From Oscillospiraceae bacterium (GTDB taxonomy: Bacteria > Bacillota > Clostridia > Oscillospirales > Ruminococcaceae): DNA of 6,047 nucleotides. The stretch is from positions 1 to 6,047 of the forward strand of contig CAADWC010000151.1 in the NCBI GenBank assembly GCA_900752625.1, given 5' to 3'. Shown here piece by piece: positions 1-5,998 of this stretch. The notes below the pieces were generated by a model. That model was not told where the DNA came from and made no database searches. It saw nothing but the letters and a program-made list of their open reading frames with translations. The position numbers were made by a program, and so were the translations under genes. Position 1 is the stretch's first letter. Every line of letters starts with the position of its first letter.

Positions 1-1933
1 CGCCTGCCGAGGTGCTGTTGGAAGTGCAGATTCCGTCTATTGTAACTGTTTCGGAAATACTTCCCGCAGAAATGGTATAGGTTTCTCCGTCCTTAATATC
101 AGGCGAGCTGAAAACTATCGACTGCCAGTCTTTTTCGGGAGTATACGACAGTATGATGTTTCCGCTGCTGTCCGTTATCACTGCTTCCGTGCCGCCTGAA
201 ACGGTGGAGCTGAGATTATAGAGAACCGAATACTGAGTGGAATTGTTTTCTCCGAAGCCCTCTTCCATTCCTACGCTTCCGAAAGCGGCTATCGTTCCTC
301 CTGTGATCCATGCCGAGGCGTTGTCACCATAGTCGATCGCGCCGTTTCCTCCGTTGGTCGGACCGCTTACATAGATTTCTCCGCCCTCTATAATAAGATT
401 TCCGTTAGAATCTAGACCGTCGCCGGACGCATTGACTTTCAGTGTTCCGCCGCTGATAGTCAGTAGGCATTCCGTACCTGATCCGGTATTGAATCCGTCC
501 ATGCCGGGGCGGTCGGAGCTTCCAGTGTCGCTTCCGCCGCCGGCGTTCAGTCCGTCGTCGCTTGCGGTAACGGAAATATCTCCGCCTGAAATTGTTACGT
601 TAACTCCCTCAAGTCCCTCGTAGCTTTTTTCGATATTAATTGTTCCGTCGGTTATAATAAGCTCTCCGTCTGCATGAACTCCGTCGTCACCTGACTTGGC
701 GCTGAGCGTTCCTCCGGAGATATTTACGTTTCCATTGCAGTGTATGGAATCGTCGGAGGAATCAATGGTCATTTCTCCGCCCTTGATATTCAGCTCCGAG
801 CCGGCTTTAACGGCTTTTGCCGACGTACTTTCCGATGAGCTTTCATCCGACGATTCGGAGGATACGGCAGTAAAATATTCCTCCGATGTATTTGCAGCGG
901 CTGGTATTTCGGTGTTCTGACGGTCAGGGGGCGTCATTTCTCCGGCGTTTTCGTCGGGAGCAGTCATTCCGTCCGGAGGAGTCGTATTGTTATTTCTGCC
1001 TCCCCAATTTCCCCAATCGTTGTTGGGCTGACCGTCAGATGTCATGCTTGCGTTGTCGCTGCCTCCGCCGGTTACTATATTAAATGTACCGTTCTCGATC
1101 GAAAGAACGCTTTCGGCTTCAATTCCGTCAGTTCCGGCGGTTATATCGAAAGTTCCGCCGTTGATATAGATATAGCCTTTGTCCGCGTCTTCGGTATTGC
1201 TGGATTTTATTCCGTTTGTACCGGCGTTTACAATAAAGTTTCCGCTGTTGATTTTAATGCTGTCCTTGCCGTAGATTCCCCCTGACGCAGAGTTAACGGT
1301 GTAGTTTCCGTCTGCAATAACAAGATCGTCCTTGCAGACGATTCCATGCTTGTAATTTGCCGTTATATTAAGGGTTCCCGACCCGTTGAGGGTCAGATCT
1401 GAACGGCAGAATATCGTGCCGTCTACATTTGAAGTATTTTCGTCAAGGCTGTATTCTTGTCCGTCAGAAAGAGTATTTTCGCTTCCGCTTTCAAGAGTAA
1501 TAGTTACCTTGTCTGCTTTGTTTATAAAAAGCGCGGCATTGTCCGAGCAGGAAACATTTATACCGTTGAAAACCAGCTTTATGTCGCTTTCTTTATCGAC
1601 GTCCACTATTATCTGACCGTCGGAGATAGTTCCCGAAAGCACATAGGTACCGGCGGCTGAAATAATAAGATTTCCGTCTGAAATTTCCGCTCCCGAGCCG
1701 GAGATTTCTGCGCTGTCACCGTTAAGCAAAACAGTGCATGAGGAACTTTCGTCGTAGCCTACGTCAAGATCGGCGGCATCAAAGCTTGTGTCTATCATCG
1801 ATTCGGTAGCCGAAGCGTTCTGGCTTTGGCTTTCCGATGAGGAACCTTCGTTTTTCGAGCATCCGCTTGCTGCGGATAGAACAGTTATTAACGCCAGCAG
1901 CATAGCTAAACGTTTTTTTGTTTTGCATTTCAT
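1..1933 (-). CDS. Lipoprotein with Cthe_2159-type beta-helix (carbohydrate-binding) domain, C-terminus cut by window edge
   Basis: The frame is open for 644 codons from the ATG at 1933 to the window edge, with no stop, so the C-terminus is missing. The N-terminus has basic residues (K2-R8), a hydrophobic stretch (9-21) and a lipobox-like AASGC with the lipidated Cys at 25. This predicts a lipoprotein on the outer face of the membrane. A Ser/Gln/Glu tether (26-50) follows. From about residue 181 the chain shows turns of about 22 residues built on GGT/GGE plus alternating hydrophobics and then DG, DDG or EG, for example near 208, 230, 259, 407, 450, 495 and 517. This resembles the right-handed beta-helix of the Cthe_2159 family (DUF4353), whose founder binds acidic polysaccharide and calcium. 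Residues 297-380 are a low-complexity linker that splits the helix. Ligand is unknown here. Family call is from memory of the repeat pattern. It is probably co-transcribed with the DUF4956 gene 87 nt upstream. Confidence 0.85.
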   Translation of the reverse strand, partial: MKCKTKKRLAMLLALITVLSAASGCSKNEGSSSESQSQNASATESMIDTSFDAADLDVGYDESSSCTVLLNGDSAEISGSGAEISDGNLIISAAGTYVLSGTISDGQIIVDVDKESDIKLVFNGINVSCSDNAALFINKADKVTITLESGSENTLSDGQEYSLDENTSNVDGTIFCRSDLTLNGSGTLNITANYKHGIVCKDDLVIADGNYTVNSASGGIYGKDSIKINSGNFIVNAGTNGIKSSNTEDADKGYIYINGGTFDITAGTDGIEAESVLSIENGTFNIVTGGGSDNASMTSDGQPNNDWGNWGGRNNNTTPPDGMTAPDENAGEMTPPDRQNTEIPAAANTSEEYFTAVSSESSDESSSESTSAKAVKAGSELNIKGGEMTIDSSDDSIHCNGNVNISGGTLSAKSGDDGVHADGELIITDGTINIEKSYEGLEGVNVTISGGDISVTASDDGLNAGGGSDTGSSDRPGMDGFNTGSGTECLLTISGGTLKVNASGDGLDSNGNLIIEGGEIYVSGPTNGGNGAIDYGDNASAWITGGTIAAFGSVGMEEGFGENNSTQYSVLYNLSSTVSGGTEAVITDSSGNIILSYTPEKDWQSIVFSSPDIKDGETYTISAGSISETVTIDGICTSNSTSAG

Positions 1934-2020
1934 TTGAATAACAGTGCCTGCCCTTGCAAGCACGCCTCCTTTCAATATTTTGGAAGAGAATTGGTCAGCT
2001 GTTGCAGCTTGTTTCCCTTT
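1934..2020 (-). promoter_or_regulatory. Intergenic leader of lipoprotein gene: distant Shine-Dalgarno plus hairpin
   Basis: The 87-nt gap after the DUF4956 stop has no recognisable promoter or terminator, so read-through is likely. It carries a perfect AAAGGAGG at 1972-1965, but the ATG at 1933 lies 31 nt further on. Between them, bases 1963-1944 fold into an 8-bp stem (GUGCUUGC with GCAGGCAC, one G-U pair) closed by an AAGG tetraloop. Leaving out the hairpin, GGAGG sits 11 nt from the ATG. An in-frame GTG at 1963 is only 1 nt from GGAGG and is an unlikely start. A small AGCTG-CAA-CAGCT inverted repeat lies nearer the upstream gene. Confidence 0.6.
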
Positions 2021-2707
2021 TTAAAGCTGCTCATACGGCTGGGTGACAGCCTGACCGCAGGATATTTCAAGATTGCCGTTACGACATCTGAGCTCGTCTA
2101 TCAGAGCCTTTTCAGAAGCTCCCTTTTTCAAGGTTATCTTATAGGTAAGCTTAAAAAGACTGCCCATATTTGTGGTTTTAACGTTAACAAGCTCACAGAC
2201 TGAGGTGTATTTTTCAAACAGATCGCTGAATATATCGCTGTAGTCCAGCGATTCCGGAATAGTAATGATTAGCTGTTTTTCTCCGCTTTTTTCTCCTATT
2301 GGGATGGATGAGTATATAATGTTTGCCGCACATAGTATTGCGGTAAAAATAACTGCAATAAGCGCATATCCGGTTCCCATTGCAAGGCCGACAGCCATTG
2401 CCAGAAAGATACTGCATATATCGCGGGCGCTTCCCGGAACCGAGCGGAACCTTACCAAGCTGAACGCTCCCATTACCGCTACTCCCGTTCCTATATTTCC
2501 GTTAACAAGCATAATAACTACCTGAACTATTGCCGGAAGCATTGCAAGAGTAATGAAAAAGCCCTTTGAAACCTTGTTTTTGTATCTGAAAACCAAAGCA
2601 ATTACTGCTCCCAGCGCCAGGGATATAAGGGTATACAGAATAAATTCGCTCGTTGATACGCCGTCGGCCGTTGAAATTGAAGCCGAGACCGAAATTAAAT
2701 TATGCAC
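2021..2707 (-). CDS. DUF4956-family membrane protein
   Basis: This 228-residue protein of unknown function begins at a GTG that overlaps the end of the VTC gene by 8 nt. AAAGGTG lies 7 nt upstream of the start, so translational coupling is likely. Hydrophobic segments at about 22-40, 50-69 and 97-132 (probably two passes), plus a less polar stretch at 72-84, make it an integral membrane protein with three or four helices. The segment GNIGTGVAVMGAFSLVRFRS (70-89) followed by VPGSARDI is the most family-like part and places Arg and Ser at a helix end. Residues 145-228 are soluble, with alternating beta strands and charged helices that could form a small ferredoxin-like cytoplasmic domain. Genes of this family are, to my knowledge, often next to VTC-domain genes, as here. 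That supports a partnership in polymer synthesis or export, but no biochemical activity is established. Confidence 0.85.
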   Translation of the reverse strand: MHNLISVSASISTADGVSTSEFILYTLISLALGAVIALVFRYKNKVSKGFFITLAMLPAIVQVVIMLVNGNIGTGVAVMGAFSLVRFRSVPGSARDICSIFLAMAVGLAMGTGYALIAVIFTAILCAANIIYSSIPIGEKSGEKQLIITIPESLDYSDIFSDLFEKYTSVCELVNVKTTNMGSLFKLTYKITLKKGASEKALIDELRCRNGNLEISCGQAVTQPYEQL

Positions 2708-3428
2708 AGTAATTCACCTTTCCTTTTTCCGCTTTGCATTTCATTTCGTTCTGATAAGCCGTTCCGTATTTGGAGTATGAACACGGGAAGATTTCAAGTT
2801 CGTCCAGAATATCGGCCAGCCACAGCGGCATTGCTCCAGGTATCTTGATCTCCATAATGCGTTCTCTCGCTTTGAGCAGTTTTTTGCCCCATACGCCCTT
2901 TTCAAGCTCCAAGGCCTCTTCTCGGTAAACGATATTGCTGTCAAAGGTAATACGCAGATTAGGATCGTCCTTTGAGTAAAGAGCGGTTCTGTCATATGAA
3001 AGATACATGGCCGGCGCAAGTCCTGGGTAAAAATTCATTACCCATTCAAGCTCGTTTTCTATCTGTTTGTTTTTTCCGGTTCCGCCCTGACCTTTCATAA
3101 AGGTTTTTGCAGTTTGCAGAGGCATATCTATGCGCCGCTTATAGACAACGCCCTTGTATTTCTTTTTCAATTCCAGAAAAACAGTATCATCGGCTTTCGG
3201 GACCCCGTAGCTTCTCAGTCTCATTTTTTCTTTGTATACCGGTTTTTCCAGAGATGTTCTGATAAGTCTGTGGTCCGGAGTGTCAAAATAAATGTTGCAG
3301 ATCGTGCTTTCGCCGTATTTATCGGGAACCATGCGATCCTCTATCCTTTGCCTGAGTAGTCTGTACTTTTTTTCGTCAAGCAGATATTTCTTTTCGACCC
3401 TTTTGAAAATTTCCTGGAAATTGCTCAT
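2700..3428 (-). CDS. VTC-domain polyphosphate polymerase-like protein
   Basis: The 242-residue protein matches the catalytic VTC domain of the triphosphate-tunnel superfamily and has no SPX domain or membrane segment. Tunnel-type signatures appear in order: RVEKKYLL (10-17), IYFDTPDHRLIR (46-57), KMRLRSYG (68-75), FLELKKKYKGVVYKRR (84-99), YDRTAL (145-150), RITFD (159-163), IMEIKIPG (191-198) and SKYGTAY (219-225). These supply the Arg/Lys ring and the acidic metal-binding residues (E12, E86, E193) expected in the family. Yeast Vtc4 uses ATP to build polyphosphate. Bacterial single-domain relatives are assumed to do the same at the cytoplasmic face, usually with a membrane partner, which here would be the DUF4956 protein. 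The ATG at 3428 is the only suitable in-frame start. Its Shine-Dalgarno is 25 nt away (see hairpin). It could instead process another polyphosphorylated or nucleotide substrate. Confidence 0.88.
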   Translation of the reverse strand: MSNFQEIFKRVEKKYLLDEKKYRLLRQRIEDRMVPDKYGESTICNIYFDTPDHRLIRTSLEKPVYKEKMRLRSYGVPKADDTVFLELKKKYKGVVYKRRIDMPLQTAKTFMKGQGGTGKNKQIENELEWVMNFYPGLAPAMYLSYDRTALYSKDDPNLRITFDSNIVYREEALELEKGVWGKKLLKARERIMEIKIPGAMPLWLADILDELEIFPCSYSKYGTAYQNEMKCKAEKGKVNYCA

Positions 3429-3436
3429 ATATTTGC

Positions 3437-3462
3437 GCCCTGATATACGGGCTCCTCCTTTT
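3437..3462 (-). promoter_or_regulatory. Distant Shine-Dalgarno with intervening hairpin, VTC gene
   Basis: AAAAGGAGG at 3462-3454 is a strong Shine-Dalgarno, yet the ATG at 3428 is 25 nt beyond it and no ATG, GTG or TTG lies at normal spacing. Bases 3452-3437 (GCCCGTATATCAGGGC) can form a 4-bp all-GC stem with an 8-nt loop. With the hairpin looped out, GGAGG is 9 nt from the ATG. The stem is short, so the structure is less certain than the similar one before the lipoprotein gene. Confidence 0.5.
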
Positions 3463-3473
3463 AATGTATTTTA

Positions 3474-3536
3474 CGGCGTTTATCCTTGCGTTTCAAAGCA
3501 GGTGTATCATAACTGCTGATTTCTTTGGAAACGCCG
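3474..3536 (-). promoter_or_regulatory. VTC operon leader with two competing stems
   Basis: In the transcribed strand, the 5' arm around 3536-3523 (CGGCGUUUCCAAAG) can pair in two ways. With AAACGCCG at 3481-3474 it forms a perfect 8-bp outer stem. With CUUUGAAACGC at 3498-3488 it forms an 11-bp stem with one bulged C, capped by a GCAG/CUGC helix. The two pairings use the same 5' bases and are mutually exclusive. The leader runs about 120 nt from the likely start site to the VTC ATG. I do not recognise a known riboswitch class, and neither fold is followed by a U-run. Confidence 0.4.
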
Positions 3537-3548
3537 GTTTCTTTAACT

Positions 3549-3562
3549 GCTATAAGTATAGC
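3549..3562. promoter_or_regulatory. Palindrome over candidate -10 box
   Basis: GCTATAAGTATAGC consists of two perfect 6-bp arms around a 2-bp centre. On the minus strand it contains TATACT (3560-3555), the best -10 candidate for the VTC operon. A dimeric regulator bound here would block the promoter. An AT-rich 14-bp palindrome can also arise by chance. Confidence 0.35.
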
Positions 3563-3583
3563 TTTCTTACTTAAATTTTACTT
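3555..3583 (-). promoter_or_regulatory. Candidate promoter of VTC operon, weak -35
   Basis: TATACT at 3560-3555 is a plausible sigma-A -10 box about 125 nt before the VTC ATG and just downstream of the tandem terminators. At 17-bp spacing the -35 position (3583-3578) reads AAGTAA, far from TTGACA. This -35 region coincides with one copy of the direct repeat, which suggests dependence on an activator. A promoter must exist in this gap because terminators close the preceding unit, but its exact place is inferred. Confidence 0.4.
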
Positions 3584-3614
3584 TAGGATATAAATAAATT
3601 TTACTTTAAATTAC
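3567..3614 (-). repeat. 14-bp direct repeats and phased GTAA elements (possible activator sites)
   Basis: On the minus strand TAAAGTAAAATTTA occurs perfectly twice, at 3608-3595 and 3585-3572, 23 bp apart. GTAA occurs four times (plus-strand TTAC starting at 3567, 3578, 3601 and 3611), with steps of 11, 23 and 10 bp, close to one, two and one helical turns. Direct half-sites one turn apart are typical of OmpR/PhoB-type response regulators. The array lies immediately upstream of, and overlaps the -35 position of, the candidate VTC promoter. Confidence 0.45.
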
Positions 3615-3616
3615 CG

Positions 3617-3657
3617 CAAAAAAATAAATGGACGCTGCGTATTCGGCAACATCCATT
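3617..3657 (-). terminator. Rho-independent terminator 2 of fakA unit
   Basis: Arms at 3657-3646 and 3638-3627 (minus strand AATGGATGTTGC and GCAGCGTCCATT) form a 12-bp stem with two G-U pairs and a 7-nt loop. TATTTTTTT at 3626-3618 follows. This is a typical intrinsic terminator for leftward transcription and is a second stop after terminator 1. Confidence 0.88.
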
Positions 3658-3700
3658 AAAAACCAACAAACCGATCGGCACAACTCTGCCGACCGGTTTG
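3658..3700 (-). terminator. Rho-independent terminator 1 of fakA unit, possibly bidirectional
   Basis: Arms at 3700-3687 and 3680-3667 form a 14-bp stem with one G-U pair around a 6-nt loop. On the minus strand it is followed by TTGGTTTTT, and on the plus strand by ACTTTTTATT, so it could stop transcription in both directions. It begins 36 nt after the fakA stop codon. Confidence 0.9.
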
Positions 3701-3735
3701 ACTTTTTATTGCGGGAAAATAACTATCCCGTAAAG

Positions 3736-5367
3736 TTATTCTACAGATATTATATAATAGTATACAGGCTGTCCGCCGTTAATAAGGTTTACGTCGATAT
3801 TTTGATATTTTGACGAAACCTGATTGCAAAGCGCCTCTGCCGCTTCATCGGATACATCGGCTCCATAAAGAATGGTGATGTATGAACTGTCGCCCTTCAC
3901 CAGACGTTTTGTAAGCTTGTACGCTGCTTTTGCAACGTCTTTGTCGACAAATGCCAGCTTGCCGTTGTCAAGACAAAGTATCTCGCCCTGCTTAATCTGA
4001 TGCCCCTCATAATCGGAATCTCTGGCGGCAAATGTAACCTGACCTGTTGAAACGCGCTCCAAAGCTCTCGTCATTTCAAGTCGGTTGGTGTTGAAATCAT
4101 TATCCGGGTCAAATGCAAGCATCGCGCTCATTCCCTGAGGAATAGTCCTGGTCTGAAGCACACAGACGTTTCTGTCTGCAAGCTTGCCCGCCTGTTCTGC
4201 TGCCATGATAATATTTTTATTGTTAGGAAGAACAAAAACCGTTTCGGCAGGGCAGGACATGATAGCCGCAAGGATATCCTCCGTAGACGGATTCATTGTC
4301 TGTCCGCCTCTTACAACGCAGTCAACTCCGACGTCCTTGAACATAGCCTCGATGCAGACTCCTGCGGAAACCGCAACAAAGCCGTATTTCTTTTCGGGCT
4401 TAGCGGGAATAAATTCCTGTTTGGATTCCTTCTGTCTTTGCTCGTGCTGCATTTTCATGTTCTCAACCTTTGGCAGATTGATATATCCGAACTCAAGCCC
4501 TTTTTGAATTGCAAGTCCCGGATCGTTTGTATGAACATGGACTTTTATTATCTCGTCGTCGTCAACTACTACAACGCAGTCTCCGATCGTTTCGAGATAA
4601 GCTCTCAGCTTTGAAGGATCGTCGCAGTCCCTGGCTTTCGTTATCAGCATTTCAGTGCAGTATGTGAAATGGATCTCCTCATCAAACTGTCCTACCGTAT
4701 CGGCAAAGGTTTCTACTGTAATCTTTTTTACATCCGAAGATTCAGCCTTTACGATGTTTCCTCCGTGAAAAACGTCTTTCATCGCTTCAAAGATTATCAG
4801 CAGTCCCATACCGCCTGCGTCTACAACGCCCGCCTTTGCAAGGGCAGGAAGCAGCTTAGGGGTTTCGTCAAGCGATATCTTAGCCTGACGGCAGATCTCA
4901 TCCCATATCATCAGAGGATCGTTGGAAGAAAGTGCAAGAGCTCTGGCCTTTTCCGCTGCTTCTCTCGCAACAGTAAGGATTGTACCCTCGGTAGGCTTCA
5001 TTACCGATTTATATGCACCGTCTACTCCCGTTTCCAAAGCGCGTACCATATGCTCGCTGTCCATTGACTCTTGTCCGTCCAAGGCCTTTGAAAAGCCTCG
5101 GAAAATAAGCGACAGAATAACGCCCGAATTCCCCCTTGCACCTCTCAGCAGAGCAGAGGCGGCCGTTTTTGCAACGTCGCATACGCTTACGCCGTCATCC
5201 ATATTTTTCAGCTCCGCTACTGCGTTGCCGATAGTCATTGACATATTTGTACCCGTATCTCCGTCCGGAACGGGGAAAACGTTCAGCTCGTCAACTGATT
5301 TTTTCTTATTTGAAATACTGTTAGCTGCGCTGATAAAAGCGTCCCGCAGTATTTTTCCGCTTATCAC
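3736..5367 (-). CDS. fakA: Fatty acid kinase FakA-like protein (DAK2 domain, YloV family)
   Basis: The 543-residue protein has the full FakA layout and normal length. The N-terminal DAK2 nucleotide-binding domain (about 1-205) carries NVFPVPDGDTGTNM (29-42) with Mg-ATP residues D35, D37, T38 and N41, ARGNSGVI (77-84), PTEGTI (125-130) and VVDAGG (181-186). The middle domain holds KVHVHTNDPG (275-284), with the paired His typical of the family. The C-terminal DegV-like part (about 327-543) has GGQTMNPST (355-363) and LPNNKNIIMAA (380-390). FakA phosphorylates fatty acids carried by a FakB protein, feeding exogenous fatty acids into phospholipid synthesis. No fakB is in this window. The start is GTG at 5367 with GGAGG 9 nt upstream, and the gene follows the Asp23-family gene by 21 nt. 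Older annotations call it dihydroxyacetone kinase-like, but no separate DhaK subunit is visible here. Confidence 0.93.
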   Translation of the reverse strand: MISGKILRDAFISAANSISNKKKSVDELNVFPVPDGDTGTNMSMTIGNAVAELKNMDDGVSVCDVAKTAASALLRGARGNSGVILSLIFRGFSKALDGQESMDSEHMVRALETGVDGAYKSVMKPTEGTILTVAREAAEKARALALSSNDPLMIWDEICRQAKISLDETPKLLPALAKAGVVDAGGMGLLIIFEAMKDVFHGGNIVKAESSDVKKITVETFADTVGQFDEEIHFTYCTEMLITKARDCDDPSKLRAYLETIGDCVVVVDDDEIIKVHVHTNDPGLAIQKGLEFGYINLPKVENMKMQHEQRQKESKQEFIPAKPEKKYGFVAVSAGVCIEAMFKDVGVDCVVRGGQTMNPSTEDILAAIMSCPAETVFVLPNNKNIIMAAEQAGKLADRNVCVLQTRTIPQGMSAMLAFDPDNDFNTNRLEMTRALERVSTGQVTFAARDSDYEGHQIKQGEILCLDNGKLAFVDKDVAKAAYKLTKRLVKGDSSYITILYGADVSDEAAEALCNQVSSKYQNIDVNLINGGQPVYYYIISVE

Positions 5368-5388
5368 CAGAAAAGTCCTCCTATTTAG

Positions 5389-5739
5389 TTAATTTACCAT
5401 TCCGTCAACATAAACGTTTACCGATTCAACGCAAACGCCCGCCTGCTCGGTAAGAATATAGCCAACCTTGTGGGCAATGCTTTCGGTAATTGCTTTTACA
5501 TTGACGCCGTAGGTCACGGTAATATGCAGGTCGATAATCAGCTTGTTATTATTCTGCCTGATAATAACCCCTTTATTTTCAGATTTGTTCTTTTTTATCA
5601 GAGCGTCGATGCCTTGCAGAGCGCCGTATGAGTTCATTCCCGCAACTCCGAAGCAGCTTTGGACGGTGCCGTATATCAGTGTTCTGAGATACTTCATTGA
5701 AACGCCGATCGTTCCCAGATGATTGCAAGCCTTTATCAT
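5389..5739 (-). CDS. Asp23/Gls24 family envelope stress response protein (YloU type)
   Basis: The 116-residue protein matches the short Asp23/Gls24 family over its whole length. It shows an N-terminal HLGTIGVSMKYLRTLIYGTV stretch (8-27), a central basic loop (KKNKSENKGVI), strand-rich NNNKLIIDLHITVTYGVNV, and a C-terminal VESVNVYVDGMVN. I chose the ATG at 5739, with AAAGGAAG about 9 nt upstream. A TTG directly before it (5742) would add one residue and cannot be excluded. There is no signal peptide or membrane segment, so it is cytoplasmic. In Staphylococcus, Asp23 sits under the membrane and its loss triggers envelope stress genes. The paralogue next to fakA is conserved across Firmicutes, but its function is not known. 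It is probably co-transcribed with fakA from the promoter at 5931-5959. Confidence 0.9.
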   Translation of the reverse strand: MIKACNHLGTIGVSMKYLRTLIYGTVQSCFGVAGMNSYGALQGIDALIKKNKSENKGVIIRQNNNKLIIDLHITVTYGVNVKAITESIAHKVGYILTEQAGVCVESVNVYVDGMVN

Positions 5740-5742
5740 CAA

Positions 5743-5925
5743 GATCCACTTCCTTTCAGACTGTGTTGTATCGTATTAAAACTGAACGCGCAAAATCCTT
5801 ATGAGGTATAGCTGCAGCCGTGAACAAATCTGTAATTGGCTGTTGGATTCATCTATGCGCAACGATTGATTTATCCGGTACAAACACAAATGGACAATCA
5901 TATTATATTATTCAAAACAATGTCT
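5743..5925 (-). promoter_or_regulatory. Long untranslated leader of asp23-fakA transcript
   Basis: The stretch between the promoter and the Asp23-family gene is about 185 nt and holds no gene I can support. Partial inverted repeats are visible (GGAT near 5883 with ATCC near 5848, and a CTGCAG palindrome near 5813), but I recognise no riboswitch, T-box or RNA gene. A weak TTGCGC-17-TACAAC pair within it could be a second promoter, but it fits consensus poorly. Confidence 0.4.
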
Positions 5926-5930
5926 AAAAT

Positions 5931-5959
5931 ATTATATCACATTATAAATTTGTTTGCAA
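5931..5959 (-). promoter_or_regulatory. Sigma-A promoter of asp23-fakA operon
   Basis: TTGCAA (5959-5954) and a perfect TATAAT (5936-5931) are separated by 17 bp, and TG precedes the -10 box in extended -10 form. The sequence around is AT-rich. Transcription should begin near 5923-5925 and run left. Confidence 0.82.
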
Positions 5960-5998
5960 TAGCTTTAATAAAACTTTTCTCGCTTTTTGATGTTCAGT

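Noticed and set aside
432..1660. Several Ser/Pro-rich plus-strand frames opposite the lipoprotein gene
   Set aside because: They mirror the GGA, GAC and TCC codon use of the repetitive lipoprotein and have no convincing ribosome sites.
2214..3019. Minus-strand frames of 67 and 92 codons inside the DUF4956 and VTC genes
   Set aside because: Out-of-frame shadows of two well-supported genes, with no domain signal.
3464..3577. A 38-codon open minus-strand frame in the VTC leader, Lys/Arg-rich at its end, with its TAA touching the VTC Shine-Dalgarno
   Set aside because: It has no ATG or GTG and only a late TTG, and it overlaps the candidate -10 box and palindrome. It may be chance or a decayed gene tail, but it cannot be supported as a gene.
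3617..3700. Tandem inverted repeats considered as a small RNA or a mobile element end
   Set aside because: Both have the stem plus T-run form of intrinsic terminators right after fakA, with no flanking target duplication or transposase.
4669..5392. Long plus-strand open frames (132 and 156 codons) opposite fakA
   Set aside because: They lie fully antisense to a clear fakA with intact motifs, their products have no recognisable domains, and they are explained by codon bias of the real gene.
5776..5901. A 41-residue minus-strand frame with an ATG in the asp23-fakA leader
   Set aside because: No Shine-Dalgarno precedes the ATG, and the product (Leu, Ile, Arg and Gln rich) resembles no known leader peptide. 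Probably chance.
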